Source: Paracidovorax avenae | GTDB lineage: Bacteria; Pseudomonadota; Gammaproteobacteria; Burkholderiales; Burkholderiaceae_C | NCBI RefSeq assembly: GCF_040892545.1 | Contig: NZ_CP156079.1 | Coordinates: forward strand, 1,426,001 to 1,490,000 | Reading direction: 5' to 3' | Length of the DNA: 64,000 nucleotides | In this document: positions 38,998 through 46,838 of the stretch, one piece after another | How positions within the stretch are numbered: position 1 is the stretch's first letter | Layout of the letters: every line of letters begins with the position of its first letter | Notes under the pieces: model-generated | Database searches by the model: none | What the model was told of the DNA's origin: nothing | What the model saw: only the letters and a program-made list of their open reading frames with translations | Program-made: the position numbers and the translations under genes

Positions 38998-39133
38998 GGT
39001 GTGCTCCTTGTGTGGAATTGCAGGCTCAGGGAATGTCCTTCTACCCATGTCCACACTATCGCTCCGCTCGATCCAGGCGTGTGTAAGCAGCTCCAACCGC
39101 AGGTTGTAGGACGTTACTGTCCGGCCCGCGGCC

Positions 39134-39466
39134 TCATTCGGGGACCAGGCAGAGCGTGAGCAGCAGCGAGGCATCGGTCAGGCCGCGCAGCGAATGGACC
39201 GCATGGGCCTCCAGGTGGACCAGGTCGCCCGCGCGCAGCAGGCTGGCGCCCGAAGCGGTGTGCAGCTCCACTTCTCCCTCGATGCACTGGATCGTGAACT
39301 CCCCGGGCACCTCGTGCTGGCGAAGTTCCTTGCCGGAGGGCAGAACCGCCCGTATCACTTCTAATTGCGCGGCCTTGATGATGGCCGAGGTGGCGGTTCC
39401 CGCCAGCGCGGCACCGAGCGGGCGGACGCTGACGACTTCGGCGGAACGTGCATGCTGCAAAGCCAT
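39134..39466 (-). CDS. Cupin-domain protein
   Basis: A 110-residue single-domain cupin. The beta-barrel motif 1 is reduced (LRQHEVPGEFTIQCIEGEVE) and motif 2 reads LVHLEAHAVHSLRGL. Only some of the usual His/Glu metal ligands are visible (H in QHEV, E in GEFTIQ). A small-molecule or redox role is possible but undetermined. ATG 39466 follows GAGGAG. It sits between the glycine-zipper gene and amiC, on the same strand as both but with more than 130 bases each side. Confidence 0.82.
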   Translation of the reverse strand: MALQHARSAEVVSVRPLGAALAGTATSAIIKAAQLEVIRAVLPSGKELRQHEVPGEFTIQCIEGEVELHTASGASLLRAGDLVHLEAHAVHSLRGLTDASLLLTLCLVPE

Positions 39467-39598
39467 GGAAAACTCCTCTGGCCCCGGTGCGGGGCGTTTC
39501 GTCGTGGGGTGCATGGAACTGTGGCCCAGCCAGCGCCGCAAGGCAATGCCTGCATGCCCGGGCGGTCTGCGGGTACCGGCCGGCCCGGGGCCATGGGG

Positions 39599-41146
39599 TC
39601 AGACGGACCGGCTGCGTGCGAGCGGCGGATTCTTCGCGAAGTAGCGGGTGATGCCGCGCATCAGCGCATCCGCCAGCTGCTGCTGGTAGGCCGCCGTGCG
39701 GAGCTTGGCCTCTTCTTCCGGATTGCTGATGAAGGCGGTCTCCACCAGCACGCTGGGTATGTCCGGCGCCTTCAGCACGGCGAACCCGGCCTGCTCCACC
39801 CGTGGCTTGTGGAGTTTGGCCATGCTGCCGATCTCGCCCAGCAGCACGCTGCCGAGCTTGAGGCTGTCGTTGATCTGCGCCGTGGTGCTCATGTCGAGCA
39901 GGGCGCTCTGCACGTGCCTGTCCTGGCTGCGCACGTTCAGCCCGCCGACCAGGTCCGACTGGTTTTCCTTGTTGGCCAGCCACCGCGCGGCCGTGCTGGA
40001 CGCACCGCTCTGGCTGAGCGCGAAGACACTCGCGCCGCGGGCGGCCGGCGTGGTGAAGGCGTCGGCATGGATGCTGACGAACAGGTCCGCCTGCACGCGC
40101 CGTGCCTTTTCCACCCGCACGCCCAGCGGCACGAAGAAGTCCGCGTCGCGGGTCATGAAGGCGCGCATCGGGTTGCCCCCGACGGTCGTGGCATTGATCC
40201 GGTCGCGCAGCAGGAACGCGACCTTCAGGACCACGTCCTTCTCGCGTGTTCCGCCCGGACCGGTGGCGCCCGGGTCTTCTCCACCATGGCCTGGATCGAG
40301 GGCGACGATGATGAGCCGGTCGGTCGCCCGGGCAATGGCCGGGGCGGCCGGCGCCGCGCCGCTGCCCGCATGCGGCGGCGCGGGCGCGGCCGCCACTGCC
40401 GGGGGCGCGGCAGCCGGTGCACCGGACGGCGTGGCCACCGGCGCGGTGGGGCCGGGCGATGCCGCGGGCAGGCCGCCCGGCGCCGCGGGAGCGGCTTTTC
40501 CCGGCTGGTTGTGCTGCGCAATCAGGTCGCCGAGCGGGTCACCGGCCGTGCCCGGCCGCGCCGCGGCGATGTTGGGCAGCGGGGCCGGCGCGGCGGCGGT
40601 GCCCGCGGAGGCAGTGCCCGGTGCCGCGTCCCGCAGCCGCTCGGCGATCAGGGTCTCCAGCGGATCTTCTGGTTCGGCGGGATAGAGGTCGAAGACCAGC
40701 CGGTGCCGGTAGGCGGCGATCGGCGGCAGGGTGAAGACCTGGGGCAGCGCGGCGCGCTTGAGATCCACCACCAGCCGCACGACGCCCGGGGCGTTCTGGC
40801 CGACGCGGATGCCGGCGATGTTGGGGTCGTCCGGCTTCACCTTCGCGACCAGTTCGCGCAGTTCGGGATTCAGGTCGATGCCCTCGATATCCACCGCCAG
40901 CCGCGGCGGCGTGGCCACGAAGAACTGTTTGGCGGAGAGCTGCTGGTCCGATTCGATGGTCACTCGGGAGTAGTCCTGCGCCGGCCATACGCGCACCGCG
41001 ACGATGCCCGCGCCGCGGGCGATCTGCGCGGCCCCGAGCAGGAGCACCAGGGATCCGGCGCGCAGCAGCCTGCGCCGCGACGGGCCATGCGCCAGGGGCG
41101 AGGGAGCGGCGGGCGGATGGGGGGGGGGGAAGGCGTCTTCGCTCAT
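39599..41146 (-). CDS. amiC: N-acetylmuramoyl-L-alanine amidase, AmiC type
   Basis: Cleaves the amide between MurNAc and L-Ala in septal peptidoglycan; periplasmic. It has 515 residues: a Tat signal SRRRLL (23-28) and hydrophobic core, an AMIN domain (about 45-150) and a long Ala/Pro linker (about 175-280). The Zn amidase_3 domain shows LDPGHGGEDPGA, the motif EKDVVLKVA, VSIHADAF and VETAFISN. The start overlaps the tsaE stop (ATGA). An 11-C run (41119-41129 as G on +) lies in codons 6-10, the site of a possible frameshift switch. Exported activity is likely coupled to division via an EnvC/NlpD activator, from family knowledge. Confidence 0.93.
   Translation of the reverse strand: MSEDAFPPPHPPAAPSPLAHGPSRRRLLRAGSLVLLLGAAQIARGAGIVAVRVWPAQDYSRVTIESDQQLSAKQFFVATPPRLAVDIEGIDLNPELRELVAKVKPDDPNIAGIRVGQNAPGVVRLVVDLKRAALPQVFTLPPIAAYRHRLVFDLYPAEPEDPLETLIAERLRDAAPGTASAGTAAAPAPLPNIAAARPGTAGDPLGDLIAQHNQPGKAAPAAPGGLPAASPGPTAPVATPSGAPAAAPPAVAAAPAPPHAGSGAAPAAPAIARATDRLIIVALDPGHGGEDPGATGPGGTREKDVVLKVAFLLRDRINATTVGGNPMRAFMTRDADFFVPLGVRVEKARRVQADLFVSIHADAFTTPAARGASVFALSQSGASSTAARWLANKENQSDLVGGLNVRSQDRHVQSALLDMSTTAQINDSLKLGSVLLGEIGSMAKLHKPRVEQAGFAVLKAPDIPSVLVETAFISNPEEEAKLRTAAYQQQLADALMRGITRYFAKNPPLARSRSV
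41119..41129 (-). repeat. Poly-C tract (C11) in amiC coding start
   Basis: Eleven consecutive C on the coding strand (codons 6-10 of amiC: TTC CCC CCC CCC CAT). It is by far the longest homopolymer I saw in this window; other G/C runs reach about seven. Loss or gain of one base would terminate or alter the amidase right after its start. Confidence 0.85.
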
Positions 41147-41688
41147 TCTGCGGGAAGTGCTTGCACCAGGGTGCGGCCGAGGGGGGTGCCGGCGCGCAGC
41201 AGGACCAGCCGGGCCAGGCCGTCGCCATCGTACGCGCCATTGGCGGGAGAGGATGCTTCGATCTGTAGAACCAGGTCGGCCGCGGGCAGCAATCCCGCGG
41301 CTTTCTCGGGCCATTCGGCGAGCTTCAGGCCGGGGCCCGCGAAGATGTCTCGAAAGCCTGCGTCCTCCCATTCGCGGGGATCGCCGAAGCGGTAGAAGTC
41401 GAAATGCCACGCCGGCCCGGTGGCGGTGTCGTGCGGTTCCACCACGGCGTAGGTCGGGCTCTTGATCCGGCCCTGCGCGCCCAGGGCCCGCAGCAGGTGC
41501 CGGACGAAGGTGGTTTTGCCCGCGCCCAGGTCGCCGTGCAGGGTGATGAAAGCATTCGCCAGCGCGGGCTGCGCGGCGAGCGCGCGCGCGAAGGCCGCGG
41601 TGTCGTCCTCGCTCCGCCAGACCCTTTGCAGGGTGTCGGTTCCGGAGGGGCTTTCTACAATCCCGGGGTGATGTCGTGCAGCAGTCAA
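41143..41688 (-). CDS. tsaE: tRNA threonylcarbamoyladenosine complex ATPase TsaE
   Basis: ATPase of the TsaBDE complex that makes t6A37 in tRNA. The P-loop is HGDLGAGKTTFVRHLL, followed by KSPTYAVVEPH and the HFDFYRFGDPREWEDAG block. I placed the start at TTG 41688 (TGAGGA five bases upstream), giving 181 residues. An ATG at 41736 is in frame but lies within queG on the other strand. The true start is uncertain. The gene overlaps the 5' end of divergent queG by about 18 bases and is coupled to amiC by ATGA. Confidence 0.85.
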   Translation of the reverse strand: MTAARHHPGIVESPSGTDTLQRVWRSEDDTAAFARALAAQPALANAFITLHGDLGAGKTTFVRHLLRALGAQGRIKSPTYAVVEPHDTATGPAWHFDFYRFGDPREWEDAGFRDIFAGPGLKLAEWPEKAAGLLPAADLVLQIEASSPANGAYDGDGLARLVLLRAGTPLGRTLVQALPAE

Positions 41689-42798
41689 CTCGTTCCTCAA
41701 ATGCAAGGCTGGGCCCGCGAACTGGGATTTTCCCAAATTGGCGTCGCCGGCGTGGATTTGTCATCGGCGGAGCCGGGGTTGATGCAATGGCTGGCCCAAG
41801 GGTTCCATGGAGACATGCACTACATGCAATCCCATGGGCTCAAGCGCGCCCGGCCGGCGGAACTGGTGCCCGGCACCGTGAGCGTGATCACCGTGCGCAT
41901 GGACTACCTGCCGCGGCAGACCCTGGAGCGCACCGCGGAGCACGAGGGTTCGCCAGCGGGGTGGCAGGCGGCCGAACTGGCGCGGCTGGACAGGCCCCGC
42001 GAAGGCATCGTGTCCGTCTATGCGCGGGGACGGGACTACCACAAGGTGCTGCGCGCCCGGCTGCAGAAGCTCGCGGACCGCATCGCCGGCGTGGTGGGGC
42101 CCTTCGGGCACCGCGTGTTCACCGACTCCGCGCCCGTGCTGGAGGCCGAACTCGCCCGGCGCAGCGGCCAGGGCTGGCGCGGCAAGCACACGCTGGTGCT
42201 GCACCGCGAAGCCGGCTCCATGTTCTTTCTGGGCGAGATCTACGTCGATCTGCCCCTGCCGCCCAGCGAGCCCGTGAGCGCGCATTGCGGTTCCTGCCAG
42301 GCCTGCATCGATGTCTGCCCGACGGGCGCCATCGTCGCGCCGCAGCGCGTGGATGCGCGGCGCTGCATCTCCTATCTCACCATCGAGCATTCCGGGCCCA
42401 TTCCGGAAGCGCTCCGGCCCCTCGTGGGCAACCGCGTCTATGGCTGCGACGATTGCCAGCTTGCCTGCCCGTGGAACAAGTTCGCCCAGCCCGCGCAGGT
42501 GCCCGATTTCGACGAACGCCCGGGACTCTCGGGGCGCCCTCTGGCCGAGTGGTTCGCCTGGGACGAGAGCACGTTCCTGCGCATGACCGAAGGCGGGCCG
42601 ATCCGCCGCATCGGGCATGAGCGCTGGCTGCGCAACGTTGCCGTGGCGCTGGGCAATGCGCTGCGCGCCACCGGCGATCCGGCCCTGCGGGCTGCCCTGG
42701 CATCCCGCGCGGATGATCCGAGCCCCCTGGTGCGCGAGCACGTGGCGTGGGCCCTGGCGCAGGCCACCGCAGGACTGCCGGAGCCGCCGCCCGCATGA
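41671..42798 (+). CDS. queG: Epoxyqueuosine reductase
   Basis: Cobalamin-dependent reductase performing the last step of queuosine synthesis in tRNA. It has 375 residues. The N-terminal half holds the cobalamin-binding domain. Two [4Fe-4S] ferredoxin motifs follow: CGSCQACIDVCP (about 207-218) and CDDCQLACPWN (about 258-268), with the conserved Pro-Trp-Asn. A C-terminal HEAT-like helix region completes it (ALASRADDPSPLVREHVAWA). I chose ATG 41671 because MSCSSQLVPQMQGWARELGF matches the family N-terminus; a GTG lies one codon upstream. Confidence 0.95.
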   Translation: MSCSSQLVPQMQGWARELGFSQIGVAGVDLSSAEPGLMQWLAQGFHGDMHYMQSHGLKRARPAELVPGTVSVITVRMDYLPRQTLERTAEHEGSPAGWQAAELARLDRPREGIVSVYARGRDYHKVLRARLQKLADRIAGVVGPFGHRVFTDSAPVLEAELARRSGQGWRGKHTLVLHREAGSMFFLGEIYVDLPLPPSEPVSAHCGSCQACIDVCPTGAIVAPQRVDARRCISYLTIEHSGPIPEALRPLVGNRVYGCDDCQLACPWNKFAQPAQVPDFDERPGLSGRPLAEWFAWDESTFLRMTEGGPIRRIGHERWLRNVAVALGNALRATGDPALRAALASRADDPSPLVREHVAWALAQATAGLPEPPPA

Positions 42799-42814
42799 GC
42801 GGACAGCGCAGCGC

Positions 42815-43723
42815 TCAGGGCGCGAGCCAGCCCAGCGCGAGCGGCAGGCTGAGCACGCCCAGCACGGTGGACAGCGTCACCAGGCCTGCCACATAGGGCC
42901 CGTTGTAGCCCATGCGCGCGGCCAGCACGTAGCAGGTGGACGCCGTGGGCAGTGCCGAGAAGGCCATCAGCACCGTCGTCTGCACGGTGTCGAGCCGGAA
43001 CCAGCGTGCCAGCAGGCAGGCCGCCACCGGCTGCACGAGGTGCCGTATGGCGAGCACCGAGGCCGACAGCAGCGTGCTGCGCGTGAGCAGGCCGAGTTGC
43101 ATGCCGGCGCCCGCCGACATCAGCCCCAGGGCGATCGACGCGGCACCGACGCGGTTCACCGAGGGCTCCATCCATCCGGGAATGCGCAGGCCCAGCAGGT
43201 TCGCGGCCAGCCCGGAAGCCGTCGCCAGGATCAGCGGATTGCGTGCCAGCTCCTTCAGGAAGCCGTGGCTGCCCGCGCGCGCCATGGGCCACACGGCCGC
43301 CACGTTGAAGATCGGCACGCAGACCCCGATCAGCACGGCAATGAGCTGCAGGCCCTGCGCGCCCGCCAGCCGCTCGGCCAGCGCCAGCCCGATGAACGAA
43401 TTGAAGCGGAACGCCACCTGCGCGCTGGCGGCGTGGTCGCGCGCGTCGATGCGGCCCGACAGTCCCGGAAGCTTCGGCAGCGCGTAGGCCAGGCCGATGC
43501 CGCAGAACCCCGTGAGCACCCCCGCGCCGATCAGGCCCGAGGTTTCGACCACATGGATCGGGTTTTTCACGATCGACTGGAAAAGCAGCACCGGAAAGAG
43601 CAGGTAGTACACCAGGCTCTCGACGGGCTGCCAGACCGACCGGTTGAGGGCCGTGTAGCGGCAGATCAGGTATCCGAAGAGGATGAGGGAGAAATCCGGG
43701 AAGAGAAGCTGCGCGTAGTTCAC
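42815..43723 (-). CDS. AEC-family (auxin-efflux-carrier-like) permease
   Basis: A 302-residue inner-membrane permease with ten predicted helices in two inverted sets. It opens VNYAQLLFPDFSLILFGYLI, with the broken-helix type segment FRFNSFIGLALAERL and a C-terminal TASTCYVLAARMGYNGPYVA. AEC (YfdV/MdcF-like) carriers move dicarboxylates such as malonate or malate, among others; the substrate here is unknown. I start it at GTG 43723 because this residue begins the first helix; ATG 43768 would add 15 Arg/Pro-rich residues. Transcribed from the direction of the LysR gene, 91 bases apart. Confidence 0.83.
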   Translation of the reverse strand: MNYAQLLFPDFSLILFGYLICRYTALNRSVWQPVESLVYYLLFPVLLFQSIVKNPIHVVETSGLIGAGVLTGFCGIGLAYALPKLPGLSGRIDARDHAASAQVAFRFNSFIGLALAERLAGAQGLQLIAVLIGVCVPIFNVAAVWPMARAGSHGFLKELARNPLILATASGLAANLLGLRIPGWMEPSVNRVGAASIALGLMSAGAGMQLGLLTRSTLLSASVLAIRHLVQPVAACLLARWFRLDTVQTTVLMAFSALPTASTCYVLAARMGYNGPYVAGLVTLSTVLGVLSLPLALGWLAP

Positions 43724-43814
43724 CGCCCGCAGGATACCCGGCGCCCGCGCCGGCGGGTGCCGTGGCATGGAAATGCCGGCACGCCGGGGCGCGTCCCCGC
43801 CTGGAAAGGTCGCG

Positions 43815-44726
43815 TCAGTCCTTGGACTTGAACACGCGGGCGCCGTCCGCGATGGCTTCCAGCACCTTCTTCAGGCCCCGGTTGACCGGCTTGTCCTGGC
43901 GCAGGATGAAGGCCAGCGTGCGCCGCAGCTTCGGTTCGAGCGGGCGCATTTCCAGGTCCTTGTGCCTGCCCGGGCCGGTCACCGCCATGCGCGGCAGCAC
44001 GGCGCAGCCCAGGCCCGCCGCGACCATGGCCTTGATGGCCTCCACGCTGTCGAACTCCATGACGGGCGGGCGCAGCGGGCCGGTGCCCTGGCGCAGCCAC
44101 TCGTCCACCAGCGTGCGGGTCGTGGTCCCGGTGCCGAGCTTCACCATCGGCTGCTCGCCGAGCATCTCCGCGGTCACGGCGTCGGGCCACTGGCAGGTGC
44201 CACGGCGGCAGATGGCCACGAAATCGTCCTCCAGCACGGGCGTCGAGGCGATCGCGCGGGAGTTGACGGGCAGGGTGACGAGGGCGACATCAATGATGTT
44301 GCCTTCGATCTGGCGCACGTAGTCCTCCGTATTGCCGGTGCTCACGACGATCTGCAGCGACGGATAGCGCTTGCGCAGGTCGCGCAGCACCGCCGGCAGG
44401 AAGTAGAGGCAGGGCGTGAGGCCCGTGCCCAGGCGCACCGTGCCCGACACCCCGGCGGCATGGAAGGTCGCCGCGCTCACCGCGTTGGCCACCGCGGTCG
44501 CGACATGCGGTACCTGGGCGAGCAGGTCGCTGCCGGCGGGCGTGGCGCTCACGCGCCTTCCCACGCGTTCCACCAGCCGCACGGACAGTGCGCGCTCCAG
44601 CTTCTTGACCTGGACACTGACGGCGGGCTGGGTGAGACCCAGGCGTTCGGCCGCCGCAGAAAAACTCCCCAGCTCGAGCACCAGTGCGAAGGTGCGGAGC
44701 TGCTCTAGATCGATGGTTGTTTCCAA
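43815..44726 (-). CDS. LysR-family transcriptional regulator
   Basis: A 303-residue regulator. The N-terminal winged HTH (7-65) reads LEQLRTFALVLELGSFSAAA ERLGLTQPAVSVQVKKLE. The C-terminal effector domain (about 90-295) has RLGTGLTPCLYFLPAVLRDL and the hinge VEAIKAMVAAGLGCAVLP. It is divergent from the carbamoyltransferase, with an inverted repeat in the spacer, so it likely regulates that operon; the AEC permease next to it could be a second target. Ligand unknown. Confidence 0.92.
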   Translation of the reverse strand: METTIDLEQLRTFALVLELGSFSAAAERLGLTQPAVSVQVKKLERALSVRLVERVGRRVSATPAGSDLLAQVPHVATAVANAVSAATFHAAGVSGTVRLGTGLTPCLYFLPAVLRDLRKRYPSLQIVVSTGNTEDYVRQIEGNIIDVALVTLPVNSRAIASTPVLEDDFVAICRRGTCQWPDAVTAEMLGEQPMVKLGTGTTTRTLVDEWLRQGTGPLRPPVMEFDSVEAIKAMVAAGLGCAVLPRMAVTGPGRHKDLEMRPLEPKLRRTLAFILRQDKPVNRGLKKVLEAIADGARVFKSKD

Positions 44727-44745
44727 AATGATTTTTATGTTTCGT

Positions 44746-44769
44746 ATAAGAAAGAAAAACTTCTCTTAT
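44746..44769. promoter_or_regulatory. LysR-type operator between the regulator and the carbamoyltransferase
   Basis: Inverted repeat ATAAGA (44746-44751) / TCTTAT (44764-44769) with a 12-base A/C-rich spacer, in the divergent spacer 20 bases upstream of the LysR start. Typical of LysR recognition sites (dyad with a T-N11-A core). The start of the divergent gene is 64 bases away. Confidence 0.5.
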
Positions 44770-44832
44770 GGAAGCCTCGGAAAGAAGATTGAAGCAGAAA
44801 GTCAGCCCATCCGCACAACAAGATTGTTTCCA

Positions 44833-45894
44833 GTGTCGCAGTGCCACCGCTCCCTGCCCGATGGGCATTCACGTACCCCTCCACACAGGGCTGGGCGCCA
44901 GCATCTCGTGTCGATCGACGACTGGTCGCGCGGGGATATCGAGAACCTGCTGGACGTGACGGAGGACATCCGCCGCCATCCGGGCGAATTCGCCTACAGC
45001 CTCGCGGGCTCGCTGGTCTGCACCGCGTTCTTCGAGCCCAGCACCCGCACCCGCCTGAGCTTCGAGGCGGCCGCGCACCGGCTGGGCGCGAAGGTGCTGA
45101 GCATGGGCGACATGCAGACCACCCGCATGGGCCTGGGCGAGAGCGCTTCCGACACCCTGCGCATGGCGGGCTACTACGCGGACCTGGTCGTGGCGCGGCA
45201 CGCGCAGGACGGCATGGTGGAGCGCATGGCGCAGGCGCTCGACGTACCCGTGGTGAACGCGGGCGAAGGCCTGCACCGCCATCCGACGCAGACCCTGATC
45301 GACCTCTTCACCATGCGCAAGCACTTCGGCACCCTGGACGGCCTGCGCGTGGGCATCTGCGGGGGGCTGCGGTATTCCCGGGCGGCCAAGTCGCTGCTCG
45401 CCGGGCTGCGCGCCTTCCGCGACGTGCGGGTGCATGTGGTGGATGCGGTAGGCGACACCGAGGCGGCGCAGGCGCAATGCGACCCGCTGGCGCAGGTGGC
45501 GGGGACGGGCGCCCAGGAGCACGCCTGCGTGGCCGACATGCTGGGCCAGGTGGATGTGCTCTATGTCGTGCGCGTGCAGCGCGAGCAGTATCGCGAAGAG
45601 GCTTCCCACGGCGTGCAGCTGGATCGCTGCCGCGTCGATCGCCGCCTGCTGCAGGGCCTGCGGGGCGACCTGATGGTGATGCACTGCCTGCCTCGCGGCG
45701 CAGAACTCCCCGAAGACGTGGACGACACGCCCTTCAACCACTACTTCCGGCAGGCCGCCAATGGCGTGGCCGTGCGCATGGCGGTACTCCAGCGCTACCT
45801 GGGCCGGTTCCGCCTGACGACGGCAGCCCTGATGGGCGACCGGCTCCTGGACATCGCCCCCCCGTCTTCCGCCAACAGGTCCGTCGCATGGTGA
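44833..45894 (+). CDS. Carbamoyltransferase of ATCase type, substrate uncertain
   Basis: A protein of about 353 residues of the aspartate/ornithine transcarbamylase fold. Seen: carbamoyl-phosphate motif FFEPSTRTRLSFE, HRHPTQTLIDLFT, Arg/Gln segment YVVRVQREQYREE and MHCLPRGAELPEDVD. It aligns mainly with PyrB, but the ATCase Ser80/Lys84 loop is replaced (TRMGLGES; the Lys position is Leu at 45133-45135), and HPLPR reads HCLPR. So the amino substrate probably differs from aspartate. GTG 44833 is a compromise: GTG 44908 would remove the residues before the first strand (HLVSIDDW). It overlaps the next gene by 7 bases. I give no pyrB/argF symbol. Confidence 0.8.
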   Translation: MSQCHRSLPDGHSRTPPHRAGRQHLVSIDDWSRGDIENLLDVTEDIRRHPGEFAYSLAGSLVCTAFFEPSTRTRLSFEAAAHRLGAKVLSMGDMQTTRMGLGESASDTLRMAGYYADLVVARHAQDGMVERMAQALDVPVVNAGEGLHRHPTQTLIDLFTMRKHFGTLDGLRVGICGGLRYSRAAKSLLAGLRAFRDVRVHVVDAVGDTEAAQAQCDPLAQVAGTGAQEHACVADMLGQVDVLYVVRVQREQYREEASHGVQLDRCRVDRRLLQGLRGDLMVMHCLPRGAELPEDVDDTPFNHYFRQAANGVAVRMAVLQRYLGRFRLTTAALMGDRLLDIAPPSSANRSVAW

Positions 45895-46652
45895 TGCTAT
45901 GGAGCGCCGCCCTCGCGGGCGTGGGCGGCATTGTCGGGATCGTCGCCGTCACGGTGGGCGGAGGCGTCACGCTCGGCGTGCCACTGCTGCTGCTGCTGGG
46001 CCATCCCGCCGCCACCGCGATCGCCACGGTCAAGTTCGCGCTGATCGGTTCCTTCGCCACGGGAGCGCTGGTGCATCGCCAGGACCAGCGCTCCGAGGTG
46101 GTCGTGCCCTGGTTGCTCTGGCCACTGTGCGTGGCAGGCTCCGTCACGGGTTCCCTGCTCGCCACCGGCATGGACGAGCGCCTGCTCAAGTTCCTCGTCG
46201 TCGCGCTCATGGCGGGTGTCCTCTGGATCACCTACCGCACCGACCTGTCGGCCAAAGGTGTCGCGCCGGGGGCGGGGGGCGCGCGCATGTCGGCCGGGGG
46301 CGTGGCCACCGTGTTCGCGCTGTGCGTGTATTCCGGGTTCTTTGGCGCGGGCTTCGGCACCTTCCTCATCTTCGCGCTCATGCATTTCTTCGGGCTCAGC
46401 TTCGTGCAGAGCGCCTCGGTCATGACGCGCATCAACCTGCTGGTCGTGGGCGCCTCGGTGAGTACCTTCGCCAGCAAGGGCGTGATCGACTTCCAGCTGG
46501 GCATTCCGCTGCTGCTGGGATGCGCGGTGGGCGGAATGATGGGCGCCTGGACCGCCAAGACCCTGTCGCCGCACCGCATGAAGGCGATGTTTCTGGTCTT
46601 CTCCATGCTGCTGGGCTCCAAACTTCTCTGGGACGCCATGGTTCCTGTCTGA
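45888..46652 (+). CDS. TauE/SafE-family sulfite/organosulfonate-type permease
   Basis: A 254-residue inner-membrane protein with about eight helices in two repeats: IVGIVAVTVGGGVTLGVPLL and YSGFFGAGFGTFLIFALMHF. The family exports or imports small anions such as sulfite or sulfoacetate. The 7-base overlap with the carbamoyltransferase implies translational coupling, so the pair may handle one metabolite; which is unknown. Start ATG 45888 (ATGGTGATG; the second ATG is two codons on). Confidence 0.87.
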   Translation: MVMLWSAALAGVGGIVGIVAVTVGGGVTLGVPLLLLLGHPAATAIATVKFALIGSFATGALVHRQDQRSEVVVPWLLWPLCVAGSVTGSLLATGMDERLLKFLVVALMAGVLWITYRTDLSAKGVAPGAGGARMSAGGVATVFALCVYSGFFGAGFGTFLIFALMHFFGLSFVQSASVMTRINLLVVGASVSTFASKGVIDFQLGIPLLLGCAVGGMMGAWTAKTLSPHRMKAMFLVFSMLLGSKLLWDAMVPV

Positions 46653-46838
46653 AGCCGGGCAACGCCCGAGACTGTCGCGCTCCGCTCCTCGGGGGAGTGC
46701 GCCATCCACCACCGATGCGGCAAAGATCACGATGGTGAGGGTAATTCCTCACCAGGGGTGATGCTGCGTGCAACGATGCTCTTGTCTTCCCCGCGCGGGG
46801 ATGTACATCGTTTTCACGCAGTTACAAAAGGGATTGCC
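46653..46838. other. Spacer with hairpin (possible terminator) before the Bug receptor
   Basis: 186 bases without a gene. CCCGAG (46665-46670) pairs with CTCGGG (46688-46693), around TCGCGCTCCGCTCCTCGGGG, a phrase resembling the family-specific repeat element. No U-run follows. The remaining 140 bases should hold the promoter of the Bug receptor; no box is convincing. Confidence 0.4.

Noticed and set aside
44768..44959. 63-codon frame starting ATG 44768
   Set aside because: It runs out of frame through the start of the carbamoyltransferase and the operator, and shows no conserved pattern. A frameshift is not needed to explain the gene.
45866..45873. C7 and G7 runs (also near 50255, 36716, 32248) as phase-variable tracts
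   Set aside because: Runs of seven occur by chance in this base composition, unlike the C11 in amiC.
44833..45894. Calling the carbamoyltransferase pyrB or argF
   Set aside because: Motifs are mixed and the Lys84 loop is missing; context lacks pyrimidine or arginine genes.
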